A DNA stretch of 64,000 nt from an uncultured Pelagibacteraceae bacterium. Lineage in GTDB: Bacteria; Pseudomonadota; Alphaproteobacteria; Pelagibacterales; Pelagibacteraceae. The notes below the pieces were generated by a model. That model saw nothing but the letters and a program-made list of their open reading frames with translations, ran no database searches and was not told the origin of the DNA. How positions within the stretch are numbered: the stretch's first letter is position 1; each line of letters begins with the position of its first letter. The DNA lies in NCBI GenBank assembly GCA_902537845.1, contig CACBDC010000002.1, positions 1 to 64,000 on the forward strand, written 5' to 3'. Both the position numbers and the translations under genes were made by a program. Shown here in pieces: positions 8,311-16,611 of the stretch.

Positions 8311-10875
8311 ATGAATCTATTTACAAGAACTTTTAGTAAAATATTTAAAAGCTCTAATCAACAAGAATTAGACAAAATTCAAAACATTATTGAAGCTATA
8401 AATAATAAAGAAAATGAAATTAAGTCATTATCAGAGGCTGATTTTAAAGAAAAAACATTTAATTTTAAAAAAAATGCTCAAAATGGATCCTTTAAAATTG
8501 ACGAAATAGTACCTGAAAGTTTCGCGTTAGTTCGTGAAGCAGCAAAAAGAACTTTAGGGGAAAGGCATTATGATGTCCAACTCGCTGGAGGTTTAATTTT
8601 GCATAGTGGTAAAATCGCAGAAATGAAAACAGGAGAGGGAAAAACCCTTGTTTCAACATTGCCAGCTTACTTAAACTCCTTAAGTGGTAAAGGTGTTCAT
8701 ATAGTTACTGTGAATGATTATTTAGCCAAAAGAGATTCGGAGTGGATGGGAAAAGTTTTCAATTATTTGGGTGTATCTACTGGATGTATCACAAATGAAT
8801 TAAACGATATAGAAAGAAAAATAAATTATAAAAAAGACATTACTTATGCAACTAACAATGAGTTGGGATTTGATTACTTAAGGGACAATATGAAATATGA
8901 GCTTGACGATATGGTTCAACGAAATCATAATTTTTGTATAGTTGATGAAGTAGATAGTATACTTATTGACGAATCCAGAACTCCTCTTATAATTTCAGGT
9001 AAACTTGAAGATAAAACTACACTTTATACAACGTCAAATGATTTTATAAAACACCTACAAAAAAATGATTTTGAATTAGATGAAAAAAATAAAAATGCGA
9101 TTCTTACAGATTTAGGAATTGACAAAATTGAAAAACTTGCGCTTCAGAGGAAAATATTAAAAAATAATAATTTTTATGATCCTGCTAATTTAGATTTAGT
9201 TCATCATATCAATCAAGCATTAAAAGCAAATTTACTTTTTAGGAAAGACACAGATTACATTGTAAGAGATGGAAAAGTGCAAATTATTGATGAGTTCACT
9301 GGTAGAATTTTAGGTGGTAGAAGATTTTCTGACGGACTTCATCAAGCGATTGAAGCAAAAGAAAATGTAAAAATTGAAGAAGAAAATCAAACTTTAGCTT
9401 CAATAACTTATCAAAATTACTTTAGATTGTACCTAAAATTGGCTGGAATGACTGGTACAGCAATGACTGAGGCTGAAGAGTTTTTTGATATTTACAAATT
9501 AAGTGTTGTATCTATACCTACAAATAAAAAAATGCAGCGTAAAGATTTTAATGATCAAATCTTTAGAACCGAAAAAGAAAAATACAATGCAATAACAAAT
9601 AAAATAATTGAATGTAATAAAAAAAATCAACCAGTATTAGTTGGAACAACGAGTATCGAGAAGTCAGAAAATATATCGGCTCACCTAAAAAATAAAAAAA
9701 TTAAGCACAATATTTTAAATGCTAAACAACATGAGAAAGAAGCGAAAATTATTGCTGAAGCAGGAAAAGTTGGAGCTGTAACGATAGCAACTAATATGGC
9801 TGGCCGAGGGACAGATATAAAATTGGGTGGTAATAAAGATTTTATTAATGATGGAAAGAAAGAAAATGAGATAGTGGTTAAAGAAAATGAAAATAAAGTA
9901 AAAAAACTCGGAGGTTTATTTATTATAGGGACCGAACGTCACGAAAGTAGAAGAATCGATAATCAGTTAAGAGGAAGGTCTGGAAGACAAGGAGATCCTG
10001 GAAGTACAATATTTTTTATCAGTTTACAAGATGAATTAATGAGAATATTTGGAGGTGACTCTATTGATGGAATGCTTAAAAAGCTTGGTTTGAAAGAAAA
10101 TGAATCGATTGATCATCCATGGATAAATAAAGCAATGGAGAGGGCGCAGAAGAAAGTTGAAAGTAGAAACTTTGATATAAGAAAAACATTAATTAAATTC
10201 GATGATGTTATGAATGATCAGAGGCAAGTAATTTTCTCTCAAAGATTAAAAATTCTTAAAGAACAAAATATTAACCAGATTTTAAATGATTTTTTTGGTG
10301 AAATTATAACTAATTTAAATACTGTTAGGAGCAATTTTCAAAAATCTGGTGATGAAAAAAACTACCTTACAGAAATAAAGAATATTACTGGAAATGTGAT
10401 CAGTGATAACGACTTATTGAAATACGGGAAATTAGAAGAAACTGAGTTCAAAAAAAATTTAAATGAATTATATTTAAGAAAGAAAAATTCAAGAATAGAA
10501 ATTTTAGGCGAAAATCAAAATAATAGTTTAGAAAAAAAAATATTTTTACAAATAATTGATTTTTCATGGCGGTCGCATTTGCAGTATTTAGAACAACTTA
10601 GACAAGTAATTGGTTTGAGGCAATACGGTCAAAAAGATCCTTTATCTGAGTTTAAAAAAGAAGCTTTTGTCTTATTTGAAAGTTTATTATTAAAAATAAA
10701 GAATGATTTAATTAAATTTCTTCTAAATCTTAATATAATCGTCTCTAATGAGAAAATACAAAAGAAAGAGTCAGATAAGGTTCAGGAAAATAAATCGGAA
10801 AGAAAAGTTGGCAGAAATGAAAAGTGTCCATGCGGCTCTGGAAAAAAATTTAAATTTTGCCACGGCAATGTTTAA
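8311..10875 (+). CDS. secA: Preprotein translocase ATPase SecA
   Basis: Motor of the Sec pathway that pushes unfolded precursors through SecYEG. The 854 residues include Walker A (MKTGEGKTLVSTLP), Walker B/DEAD-like VDEVDSILIDESRTPL, the helicase motifs AGMTGTA and NMAGRGTDIKLGG, and LRGRSGRQGDPGS. The C-terminal zinc finger CPCGSGKKFKFCH (CxCx8CH) is intact, implying SecB or ribosome contact. A weak GGTG precedes the ATG. It stands alone; its end is 2 bases from the convergent phrB. Confidence 0.99.
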   Translation: MNLFTRTFSKIFKSSNQQELDKIQNIIEAINNKENEIKSLSEADFKEKTFNFKKNAQNGSFKIDEIVPESFALVREAAKRTLGERHYDVQLAGGLILHSGKIAEMKTGEGKTLVSTLPAYLNSLSGKGVHIVTVNDYLAKRDSEWMGKVFNYLGVSTGCITNELNDIERKINYKKDITYATNNELGFDYLRDNMKYELDDMVQRNHNFCIVDEVDSILIDESRTPLIISGKLEDKTTLYTTSNDFIKHLQKNDFELDEKNKNAILTDLGIDKIEKLALQRKILKNNNFYDPANLDLVHHINQALKANLLFRKDTDYIVRDGKVQIIDEFTGRILGGRRFSDGLHQAIEAKENVKIEEENQTLASITYQNYFRLYLKLAGMTGTAMTEAEEFFDIYKLSVVSIPTNKKMQRKDFNDQIFRTEKEKYNAITNKIIECNKKNQPVLVGTTSIEKSENISAHLKNKKIKHNILNAKQHEKEAKIIAEAGKVGAVTIATNMAGRGTDIKLGGNKDFINDGKKENEIVVKENENKVKKLGGLFIIGTERHESRRIDNQLRGRSGRQGDPGSTIFFISLQDELMRIFGGDSIDGMLKKLGLKENESIDHPWINKAMERAQKKVESRNFDIRKTLIKFDDVMNDQRQVIFSQRLKILKEQNINQILNDFFGEIITNLNTVRSNFQKSGDEKNYLTEIKNITGNVISDNDLLKYGKLEETEFKKNLNELYLRKKNSRIEILGENQNNSLEKKIFLQIIDFSWRSHLQYLEQLRQVIGLRQYGQKDPLSEFKKEAFVLFESLLLKIKNDLIKFLLNLNIIVSNEKIQKKESDKVQENKSERKVGRNEKCPCGSGKKFKFCHGNV

Positions 10876-10877
10876 AA

Positions 10878-12278
10878 TTAAATTTTTTTAAATGCTTTTA
10901 ATGCTTTTGCTCTAGCTTCTTCATGTTTAACGATTGGTAAAGGATAATCTCTTCCTAATTCAAATCCAGGTTCATTAAATTCCCATGGTTTGTGAATAAA
11001 TTTTTTTGATAAATTTCTTAATTCAGGAACCCATTTTTTTACGTATTCACCCTCTTTGTCAAATTTTTCTCCCTGCAAAATAGGATTAAATATTCTAAAG
11101 TATGGAGCAGCATCAGCACCACAACCAGCAACCCATTGCCAGCCTGCAACATTACTAGCTGGACTATAATCTAAAAGGCAATTCTTAAAATATTTTTCTC
11201 CCTCTTTCCAATTAATCAATAAATGTTTTACCAAGAACGATCCGACGATCATTCTCACTCTGTTATGCATCCACCCAGTGGTATAAAGTTCTCTCATTCC
11301 AGCATCGACAATAGGGTAGCCTGTTAAGCCCTTTTTCCATGCTGATAAAAACTTGGAATTTTTTTCCCATGGAAATTTATCAAATTTTTTAGAGTAATTA
11401 TTTTTTAACATGTGTGGAAAGTGATTTATTAATGAATGATTAAATTCTCGCCAACCTATTTCAGCTAGAAACTTTGTAGTTCCAATATTTTTTGGTTTTT
11501 TGTTTATACATTCATTCCAAATTGTTTCTACATGTATTTGACCAAATTTTATAAAAGGAGATAATTTTGATGTTCCAGTAATATTTGGAAAATTTCGTCC
11601 TTCAGAATAATTTATAATTTTATCTTTAATGAAATTTTGTAGTTGCTCTAATCCACTTTCTTCATTAGGTGACCAAATCTTTTCAAAATTTTTGAACCAT
11701 TTTTTTTTTGGCAATATTTTTTCAGGTTTTATGCAATTCTTAAAATAGTTGATTTTTTTTTTACATGTTTTAATTTTTTTTTCTTTTGATGGAATTTTCT
11801 CAATATAATATTTTTCTGCATTTCGCCAAAAAGGGGTGAATACTTTAAAAGGACTGCCATCATTTTTTTTAATTTCGTCAATCTCATTAAGAGAATTTCC
11901 TTTTAACCTTTTAAAAGAAATGTTTCTATTTTCTAAGATATTTGAAAGATATTTATCAAATTTTAAATATTCTGGTTCATAGACCTTATTCCAGTAAATC
12001 GTAAAATCTTGTTTTTTAACCAGCTCATCAAAAAATATTTTAAAAGAATTCGACCTAACTATTTCAAGATTAATTTTTAAACTATCCAATTTTTTTTTAA
12101 AATTTGAAAGAGATTTACTTAGCCACCATTTTTGAGCTTCCTGATCTTTGTATGTTTCTTCTTTGTATAAATAAAAAACTACTACATGGTCATGATTTAT
12201 TGTAGCCTCAATAAGTCCATCATTTTTTGTAATTCTAAAGTCATCTCTTAACCAAAAGAGCCCAATTTTTTTTGTCAT
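10878..12278 (-). CDS. phrB: Deoxyribodipyrimidine photolyase (cryptochrome/photolyase family)
   Basis: Light-driven repair of cyclobutane pyrimidine dimers using FAD. The 466 residues show the N-terminal antenna domain (FWLRDDFRITKNDGL) and the C-terminal FAD-binding domain (WREFNHSLI, GYPIVDAGMRELYTTGWMHN, WQWVAGCGADAAPYFRIFNP). The pattern fits class I CPD photolyase; a cryptochrome role cannot be excluded. This is a useful enzyme for sunlit surface water. It follows tRNA-Phe by 53 bases, so may be read from the same transcript. Confidence 0.94.
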   Translation of the reverse strand: MTKKIGLFWLRDDFRITKNDGLIEATINHDHVVVFYLYKEETYKDQEAQKWWLSKSLSNFKKKLDSLKINLEIVRSNSFKIFFDELVKKQDFTIYWNKVYEPEYLKFDKYLSNILENRNISFKRLKGNSLNEIDEIKKNDGSPFKVFTPFWRNAEKYYIEKIPSKEKKIKTCKKKINYFKNCIKPEKILPKKKWFKNFEKIWSPNEESGLEQLQNFIKDKIINYSEGRNFPNITGTSKLSPFIKFGQIHVETIWNECINKKPKNIGTTKFLAEIGWREFNHSLINHFPHMLKNNYSKKFDKFPWEKNSKFLSAWKKGLTGYPIVDAGMRELYTTGWMHNRVRMIVGSFLVKHLLINWKEGEKYFKNCLLDYSPASNVAGWQWVAGCGADAAPYFRIFNPILQGEKFDKEGEYVKKWVPELRNLSKKFIHKPWEFNEPGFELGRDYPLPIVKHEEARAKALKAFKKI

Positions 12279-12331
12279 AATTTTATAATTATCAGAAAAA
12301 TTTTTTAATTTCGATGCGTAAAACTTGTATG

Positions 12332-12406
12332 TGGTGGCCTTGGTAAGAATCGCACTTACGACACATACCTTTTCAGGGTACTGCTCTACTACTGAGCTAC
12401 AAGGCC
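12332..12406 (-). tRNA. tRNA-Phe (GAA), CCA encoded
   Basis: Folds as a 75-nt cloverleaf. Acceptor GGCCTTG pairs with CAAGGCC. The D stem is GCTC/GAGC and the anticodon stem GTACC/GGTAT, with loop CTGAAAA giving anticodon GAA. The T stem is GTAAG/CTTAC, then A73 and CCA. The D loop is only 7 nt (AGTAGTA) and lacks the G18-G19 pair. The T loop reads TGCGATT, with G where T55 (pseudouridine) is nearly invariant. The first base is also the last base of the infA stop codon TAG. Confidence 0.95.
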
Positions 12407-12621
12407 TAAAATCTAAAAGTAATTCTACCTTTAGTTAAATCATATGGCGTCATTTCAACCATTACATTGTCACCGGCAAGAACTCTAATTCTATTCTTTC
12501 TCAACTTTCCAGCAGTATGAGCTAGAATTTCGTGATTGTTTTCTAATTTCACTCTAAACATTGCGTTCGGCAAAAGTTCGGTTACTTTTCCTTTAAATTC
12601 CAGAGTTTCTTGTTTTGCCAA
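12406..12621 (-). CDS. infA: Translation initiation factor IF-1
   Basis: OB-fold protein that fills the ribosomal A site during initiation. The 71 residues match the family ([38 protein letters not shown]). The start lies 29 bases inside the 3' end of hisD in another frame. The TAG stop contributes its G as base 1 of tRNA-Phe. The infA message must therefore be cut by RNase P exactly at its own stop codon. Confidence 0.98.
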   Translation of the reverse strand: MAKQETLEFKGKVTELLPNAMFRVKLENNHEILAHTAGKLRKNRIRVLAGDNVMVEMTPYDLTKGRITFRF

Positions 12622-13921
12622 TTAATCTTCCTTTTTTTAATCTTATTTTTACCGAATAAGCATGCCCATCTAAATTCTCATGCTTTGCTAAATTTATAAC
12701 CGATGAGCTTAATCTTTCAATACCTGTTTTTGTTATTTTTATTAACGACTGTCTCTTTAAAAAATCATTTACAGATAGACCAGAGGAAAATCTTGCAGAA
12801 CCTGACGTGGGTAAAACATGATTAGGTCCGGCAATATAATCGCCTATAGCCTCAGGCGAAAATTTACCCTCAAAAATTGAGCCCGCGTTTTTAACTCCTC
12901 TAATTATTTTTTTATTGTTTTTTGTGCATAACTCTAAATGTTCAGGAGCTATGGTATTCACAATTTCTAAGATTTTTTTAATACTACTAGCATAAATTGC
13001 CAAACCAAAATTTTTTAAGCTTTTTGATGCTATACTTTTTTTAGGTAATTTATTTAATTGTCTTTTTAAAGAAAAATTTACCTTTTCTATCAAATCTAAA
13101 TTATTTGTAATTAAAATTGATTGAGCATAGATATCATGTTCTGCTTGGGCAATTAAATCTGCTGCAACAAAATCAGGATCAGCTGATTTATCAGCAACTA
13201 TACTGACCTCTGAGGGCCCAGCAACCATATCAATACCTACATCACCAAAAACTTCTTTTTTTGCTGATGCAACAAATGTATTTCCTGGTCCTACAATTTT
13301 ATCAACTTTCTCGAAATTTTTTGTTCCATATGCTAAAGCTGCGATAGAATGAGCCCCTCCAGTTTTATAAATTTTTTTAACCCCACATTTTTTTGCAGCA
13401 TAGACTACAGCTGGGTTTATTTTAGAGTCTAAAGAGGGAGTTGTTAAAAAAATGTTTTTAACTCCTGCAACTAATGCAGGAATACAGTTCATCAAAACTG
13501 TACTAGGATAGCTTGCTGTACCCCCAGGCACATAAACTCCAACTTTATCTAAAGCTGAATATTTATAAGAAAGTTCATTTTTATATTTATCTTTAAATTT
13601 AAAAGATGAAAATTTTTGTTTAGAGTGAAATTTCTTGATTCTGTTGTAAGCAAGATCAATTGCACTTCTTATTTTTTTGTCGGTTTTCTTTGAAATTTTA
13701 TTTACTTCTTTATTTGAAAAAAAAATCTTGTTTGATTTAGTTTTTATTTTAGAAAATTTTTTTTCGTAATTTAATACTGCTTTATCACCTTTTTTTTTCA
13801 CATTAAGTAAAATTTTTTTTACAGCTGATGTTTGACTCTTTTGAGTAAATTTCCGTTTATTTAAAAATACCTCTAATTCTTTAGATGAATTTTTCTTATT
13901 ATATCTCAAAATTTTTAGCAT
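12593..13921 (-). CDS. hisD: Histidinol dehydrogenase
   Basis: Catalyses the last two steps of histidine synthesis, histidinol to histidine, with NAD and zinc. The 442 residues carry [54 protein letters not shown] and the zinc/catalytic region TIAPEHLEL. After the normal family end ([11 protein letters not shown]) there is an extra tail of about 14 residues, [14 protein letters not shown]. Most of this tail is encoded inside the start of infA. The ATG shares its A with the upstream stop (TAATG). Confidence 0.97.
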   Translation of the reverse strand: MLKILRYNKKNSSKELEVFLNKRKFTQKSQTSAVKKILLNVKKKGDKAVLNYEKKFSKIKTKSNKIFFSNKEVNKISKKTDKKIRSAIDLAYNRIKKFHSKQKFSSFKFKDKYKNELSYKYSALDKVGVYVPGGTASYPSTVLMNCIPALVAGVKNIFLTTPSLDSKINPAVVYAAKKCGVKKIYKTGGAHSIAALAYGTKNFEKVDKIVGPGNTFVASAKKEVFGDVGIDMVAGPSEVSIVADKSADPDFVAADLIAQAEHDIYAQSILITNNLDLIEKVNFSLKRQLNKLPKKSIASKSLKNFGLAIYASSIKKILEIVNTIAPEHLELCTKNNKKIIRGVKNAGSIFEGKFSPEAIGDYIAGPNHVLPTSGSARFSSGLSVNDFLKRQSLIKITKTGIERLSSSVINLAKHENLDGHAYSVKIRLKKGRLIGKTRNSGI

Positions 13922-14364
13922 TATAAAACTTTATGTTTTGGTTTGTTTTTTGTATCCCAAGCTGCTCCTTGATCATCTAAGGTTACTTCTATGACCTCAC
14001 TAATAATTCGTATTATAGAATCTCCGGCAAAAATTATTTTCATTTCATAGTTATTATCACGAGTTTTATTTGTTTCAATAGCTAGAAAATCTAAGAAATT
14101 TTCTTTTTGAACTTGGCTTATATTTTTTGACACTACTTTTAGAACATTTTCGAATTTTAAAATAGTTCTAATTCGCTTATTTTTTCTAAAAACGCCTTTT
14201 TCAACATCTTCCCACATAAAACGATTTAATTGCATAAGAAAAATTTTATTTTTTTTTAAATTTGCGATGTCAGAAACGCTTGCAATTGAATCTTGGAGAT
14301 GAGCAGAGACTACTCTTAGATCATCCTCGGTTCTCGCAATCAGTTTTAAATTTTTTGCTTTCAT
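13921..14364 (-). CDS. DUF2948 family protein
   Basis: 147 residues matching the alphaproteobacterial DUF2948 pattern: LKLIARTEDDLRVVSAHLQDSI near the N-terminus, LMQLNRFMWE, and the conserved end VTLDDQGAAWDTKNKPKH. Function is unknown. It sits between murA (1-base gap) and hisD (TAATG overlap), the same position it has in many alphaproteobacteria, so it is cotranscribed with them. Confidence 0.88.
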   Translation of the reverse strand: MKAKNLKLIARTEDDLRVVSAHLQDSIASVSDIANLKKNKIFLMQLNRFMWEDVEKGVFRKNKRIRTILKFENVLKVVSKNISQVQKENFLDFLAIETNKTRDNNYEMKIIFAGDSIIRIISEVIEVTLDDQGAAWDTKNKPKHKVL

Positions 14365-14365
14365 T

Positions 14366-15625
14366 TTAGATTCTTATTATTTCTGCTTTACATTTTTTTA
14401 GTTTATTTTCTAAAAATTCATAACCTCTATCAAGGTGATAAATTCTATTTATTATTGTTCTATTCTCAGCAACTAAACCAGCTAGCACTAAACTTACAGA
14501 TGCACGTAAATCGGTTGCCATTACTTCTGCCCCTGTTAATTTTGTAGGACCTTTAATAATAGCTGTTTTATTTTTAATCTCAATTTGTGCACCCATTCTC
14601 TTTAATTCTGGAACATGCATAAATCTATTTTCAAATATATCTTCTTTAATTTTTGAAATCCCATTAGCTTGAGTAAGAAGTACCATTAATTGAGCTTGTA
14701 GATCAGTTGGAAAACCAGGATACGGCTTAGTGGTAATACTTATACTTTTCAGATTATTATTTTTTATGATGATAAGTGAAGATTTATATTTTTTTATATT
14801 AACTCCAATTTTTTTTAAAAGATTAATTTCACTCTTAATCATTTTTGGGTTTATCTTGTTAATTATTACTTTTTTTTTTGCCATTAAAGCGCACGCAATA
14901 ATGTAAGTGCCTAACTCTATTCTATCAAAAATTACCTCATGAGATACTTGTGAAATATTTTTTTTACTTTCAATAATAGTTATAGTTCTTCCTTTTAAAT
15001 TTATATTCGCTCCTAGTTTTTTTAAGAATGATATTAAATCTTTAATTTCAGGTTCAATTGCACAGTTTTTTAAAATAGTTTTACCTTTAGCTCTAAATGA
15101 AGCCAATAAAGCATTTTCTGTAGCGCCTACAGAAATAGAGGGAAATTTTATTGTTGTGCCTTTTAATCCTTTTTTGGCTTCAGCAAAAATATAACCATCT
15201 TTAATCTTAATTTTTGCACCTAGTTTCTTAAGAGCAAATAAATGCAGGTCTACCGGCCTTGTTCCAATTGCACAACCTCCAGGTAAAGAAACCTTTGCCT
15301 TGCCGTATCTAGTTAATAATGAACCTAAAACTAAAACTCCAGCTCTCATTGTTTTAACCAACTTATAGGGAGCTAATGTATTAAGATTTTTTTTGTAATT
15401 TTTAATTTCTATTAAGTTTTTTCTTTTATTAATTTTTGTTTTTAAACCAATAAAATTTAGCAGTTCAACCATTGTAAAAATATCTTTTACTAAAGGAATA
15501 TTTTTAATATTTGCCCTATCAGCGAGAATTGTAGCTGCTAGAATTGGCAAAGTAGAGTTTTTAGAACCTGATATAGAAATTTTTCCGCTTAATTCTCTTT
15601 TCCCTTTGATAATTAACTTTTGCAT
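14366..15625 (-). CDS. murA: UDP-N-acetylglucosamine 1-carboxyvinyltransferase
   Basis: First committed step of peptidoglycan synthesis: enolpyruvyl transfer from PEP to UDP-GlcNAc. The 419 residues are the normal length. The catalytic cysteine is C118 in SLPGGCAIGTRPVDLH, so the enzyme should be fosfomycin-sensitive. The N-terminal GKISISGSKNSTLPILAAT, and TDLRASVSLVLAGL near the C-terminus, confirm the EPT fold. It lies 8 bases downstream of dcd. Confidence 0.98.
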   Translation of the reverse strand: MQKLIIKGKRELSGKISISGSKNSTLPILAATILADRANIKNIPLVKDIFTMVELLNFIGLKTKINKRKNLIEIKNYKKNLNTLAPYKLVKTMRAGVLVLGSLLTRYGKAKVSLPGGCAIGTRPVDLHLFALKKLGAKIKIKDGYIFAEAKKGLKGTTIKFPSISVGATENALLASFRAKGKTILKNCAIEPEIKDLISFLKKLGANINLKGRTITIIESKKNISQVSHEVIFDRIELGTYIIACALMAKKKVIINKINPKMIKSEINLLKKIGVNIKKYKSSLIIIKNNNLKSISITTKPYPGFPTDLQAQLMVLLTQANGISKIKEDIFENRFMHVPELKRMGAQIEIKNKTAIIKGPTKLTGAEVMATDLRASVSLVLAGLVAENRTIINRIYHLDRGYEFLENKLKKCKAEIIRI

Positions 15626-15633
15626 TAAAGAGG

Positions 15634-16188
15634 TTAAATTTTTGGAAGGGTTACACCTTTTTGCTTCATATATTTACCTTTTCTCTTGGCATAAGTTACA
15701 CTTGGCTTCTCATTTCCTTTTATAAAAATAAATTGAGCCACACCTTCATTTGCATAGATTTTGGCAGGTAAGGGAGTAGTATTTGAAAATTCAAGAGTAA
15801 CATGCCCTTCCCATCCTGGCTCTAGAGGTGTAACGTTTACAATAATGCCACATCTTGCATAAGTTGATTTACCAAGACAAATAACAAGCACATCATCTGG
15901 GATTTTAAAATATTCTACTGTTCTAGCTAATGCGAAAGAATTCGGTGGAATTATACATTCCTTTCCAATTTTAGTAACAAAACTCTCTTTTTTAAAAACT
16001 TTGGGATCAACTATACCTGAATTAACATTAGTAAAAATTTTAAACTCATTAGATACCCTTGCATCATAACCATATGAGGATAAACCAAAAGAAATTTTTC
16101 CCTTCCTTACCTGCTTGCTGACAAAAGGCTTGATCATACTTCTTCTTATTGCAGCTTTTTTAATCCATTTGTCTGATAGAACTGTCAT
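15634..16188 (-). CDS. dcd: dCTP deaminase
   Basis: Deaminates dCTP to dUTP, the precursor route to dTMP. The 184 residues include [52 protein letters not shown] (the catalytic Glu is in the TPLEPGWEG loop) and the C-terminal [13 protein letters not shown]. Its ATG overlaps the stop of a tiny upstream ORF as ATGA, suggesting coupled translation. Confidence 0.97.
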   Translation of the reverse strand: MTVLSDKWIKKAAIRRSMIKPFVSKQVRKGKISFGLSSYGYDARVSNEFKIFTNVNSGIVDPKVFKKESFVTKIGKECIIPPNSFALARTVEYFKIPDDVLVICLGKSTYARCGIIVNVTPLEPGWEGHVTLEFSNTTPLPAKIYANEGVAQFIFIKGNEKPSVTYAKRKGKYMKQKGVTLPKI

Positions 16189-16295
16189 TTTTTCTTTTTT
16201 TTCTTTAAATCAGCTTTTTTTCTTTTTTTTAGATTTCTTCTTAATGCGATCTCACGACTTTTAAGTAAAGAATCTTTTTTTTCAAAAGATTTCAT
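16185..16295 (-). CDS. Small lysine-rich protein (36 aa)
   Basis: Too short for the ORF track. ATG 16295 opens a 36-residue frame (starts [20 protein letters not shown], ends in a run of lysines). Its TGA overlaps the dcd ATG as ATGA, and it begins 6 bases after the stop of the 64-residue gene upstream, so it exactly fills the gap. The protein is very basic with a predicted amphipathic helix. I do not recognise the family. A translational-coupling leader for dcd is the alternative. No clear Shine-Dalgarno is seen. Confidence 0.6.
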   Translation of the reverse strand: MKSFEKKDSLLKSREIALRRNLKKRKKADLKKKKKK

Positions 16296-16301
16296 TAAAA
16301 A

Positions 16302-16496
16302 CTAGTTTTTATCTGGGTTTGTTAAGTCCTCTAAAGTTATGGGCTTATCAATATCGTGCATTGGTTTTTTATCTGTGTCTTTAGGAATAGTATTGGACCT
16401 CTTGGCTCTTCTTTGCTCTATTCTTGCTTTTCTCTTCGCCTCTTTTTTCATGGCTTTATCGCCTCTTGTAGATTTATAATCGTAATGAATTCCCAT
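16302..16496 (-). CDS. Hypothetical small basic protein (64 aa)
   Basis: 64 residues starting MGIHYDYKSTRGDKAMKKEA, followed by a highly basic helical stretch (KRKARIEQRRAKRSN) and an acidic tail (DIDKPITLEDLTNPDKN). It is predicted soluble, with no signal peptide or membrane segment. Not recognised. It lies 115 bases after the DUF255 gene on the same strand and just before the 36-aa ORF and dcd. The basic-then-acidic layout is typical of small ribosome- or RNA-associated proteins, but that is only a guess. Confidence 0.75.
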   Translation of the reverse strand: MGIHYDYKSTRGDKAMKKEAKRKARIEQRRAKRSNTIPKDTDKKPMHDIDKPITLEDLTNPDKN

Positions 16497-16611
16497 AATA
16501 AGTGCCTCTTCATTAATTTTTCAAATTTACTTCTTGAGCACAAGTTTTGCAAGTCCCTTAATAAACTTGGGTGTATAATTGTAAATAAAATCGACAGAAA
16601 TACGGCAACTT

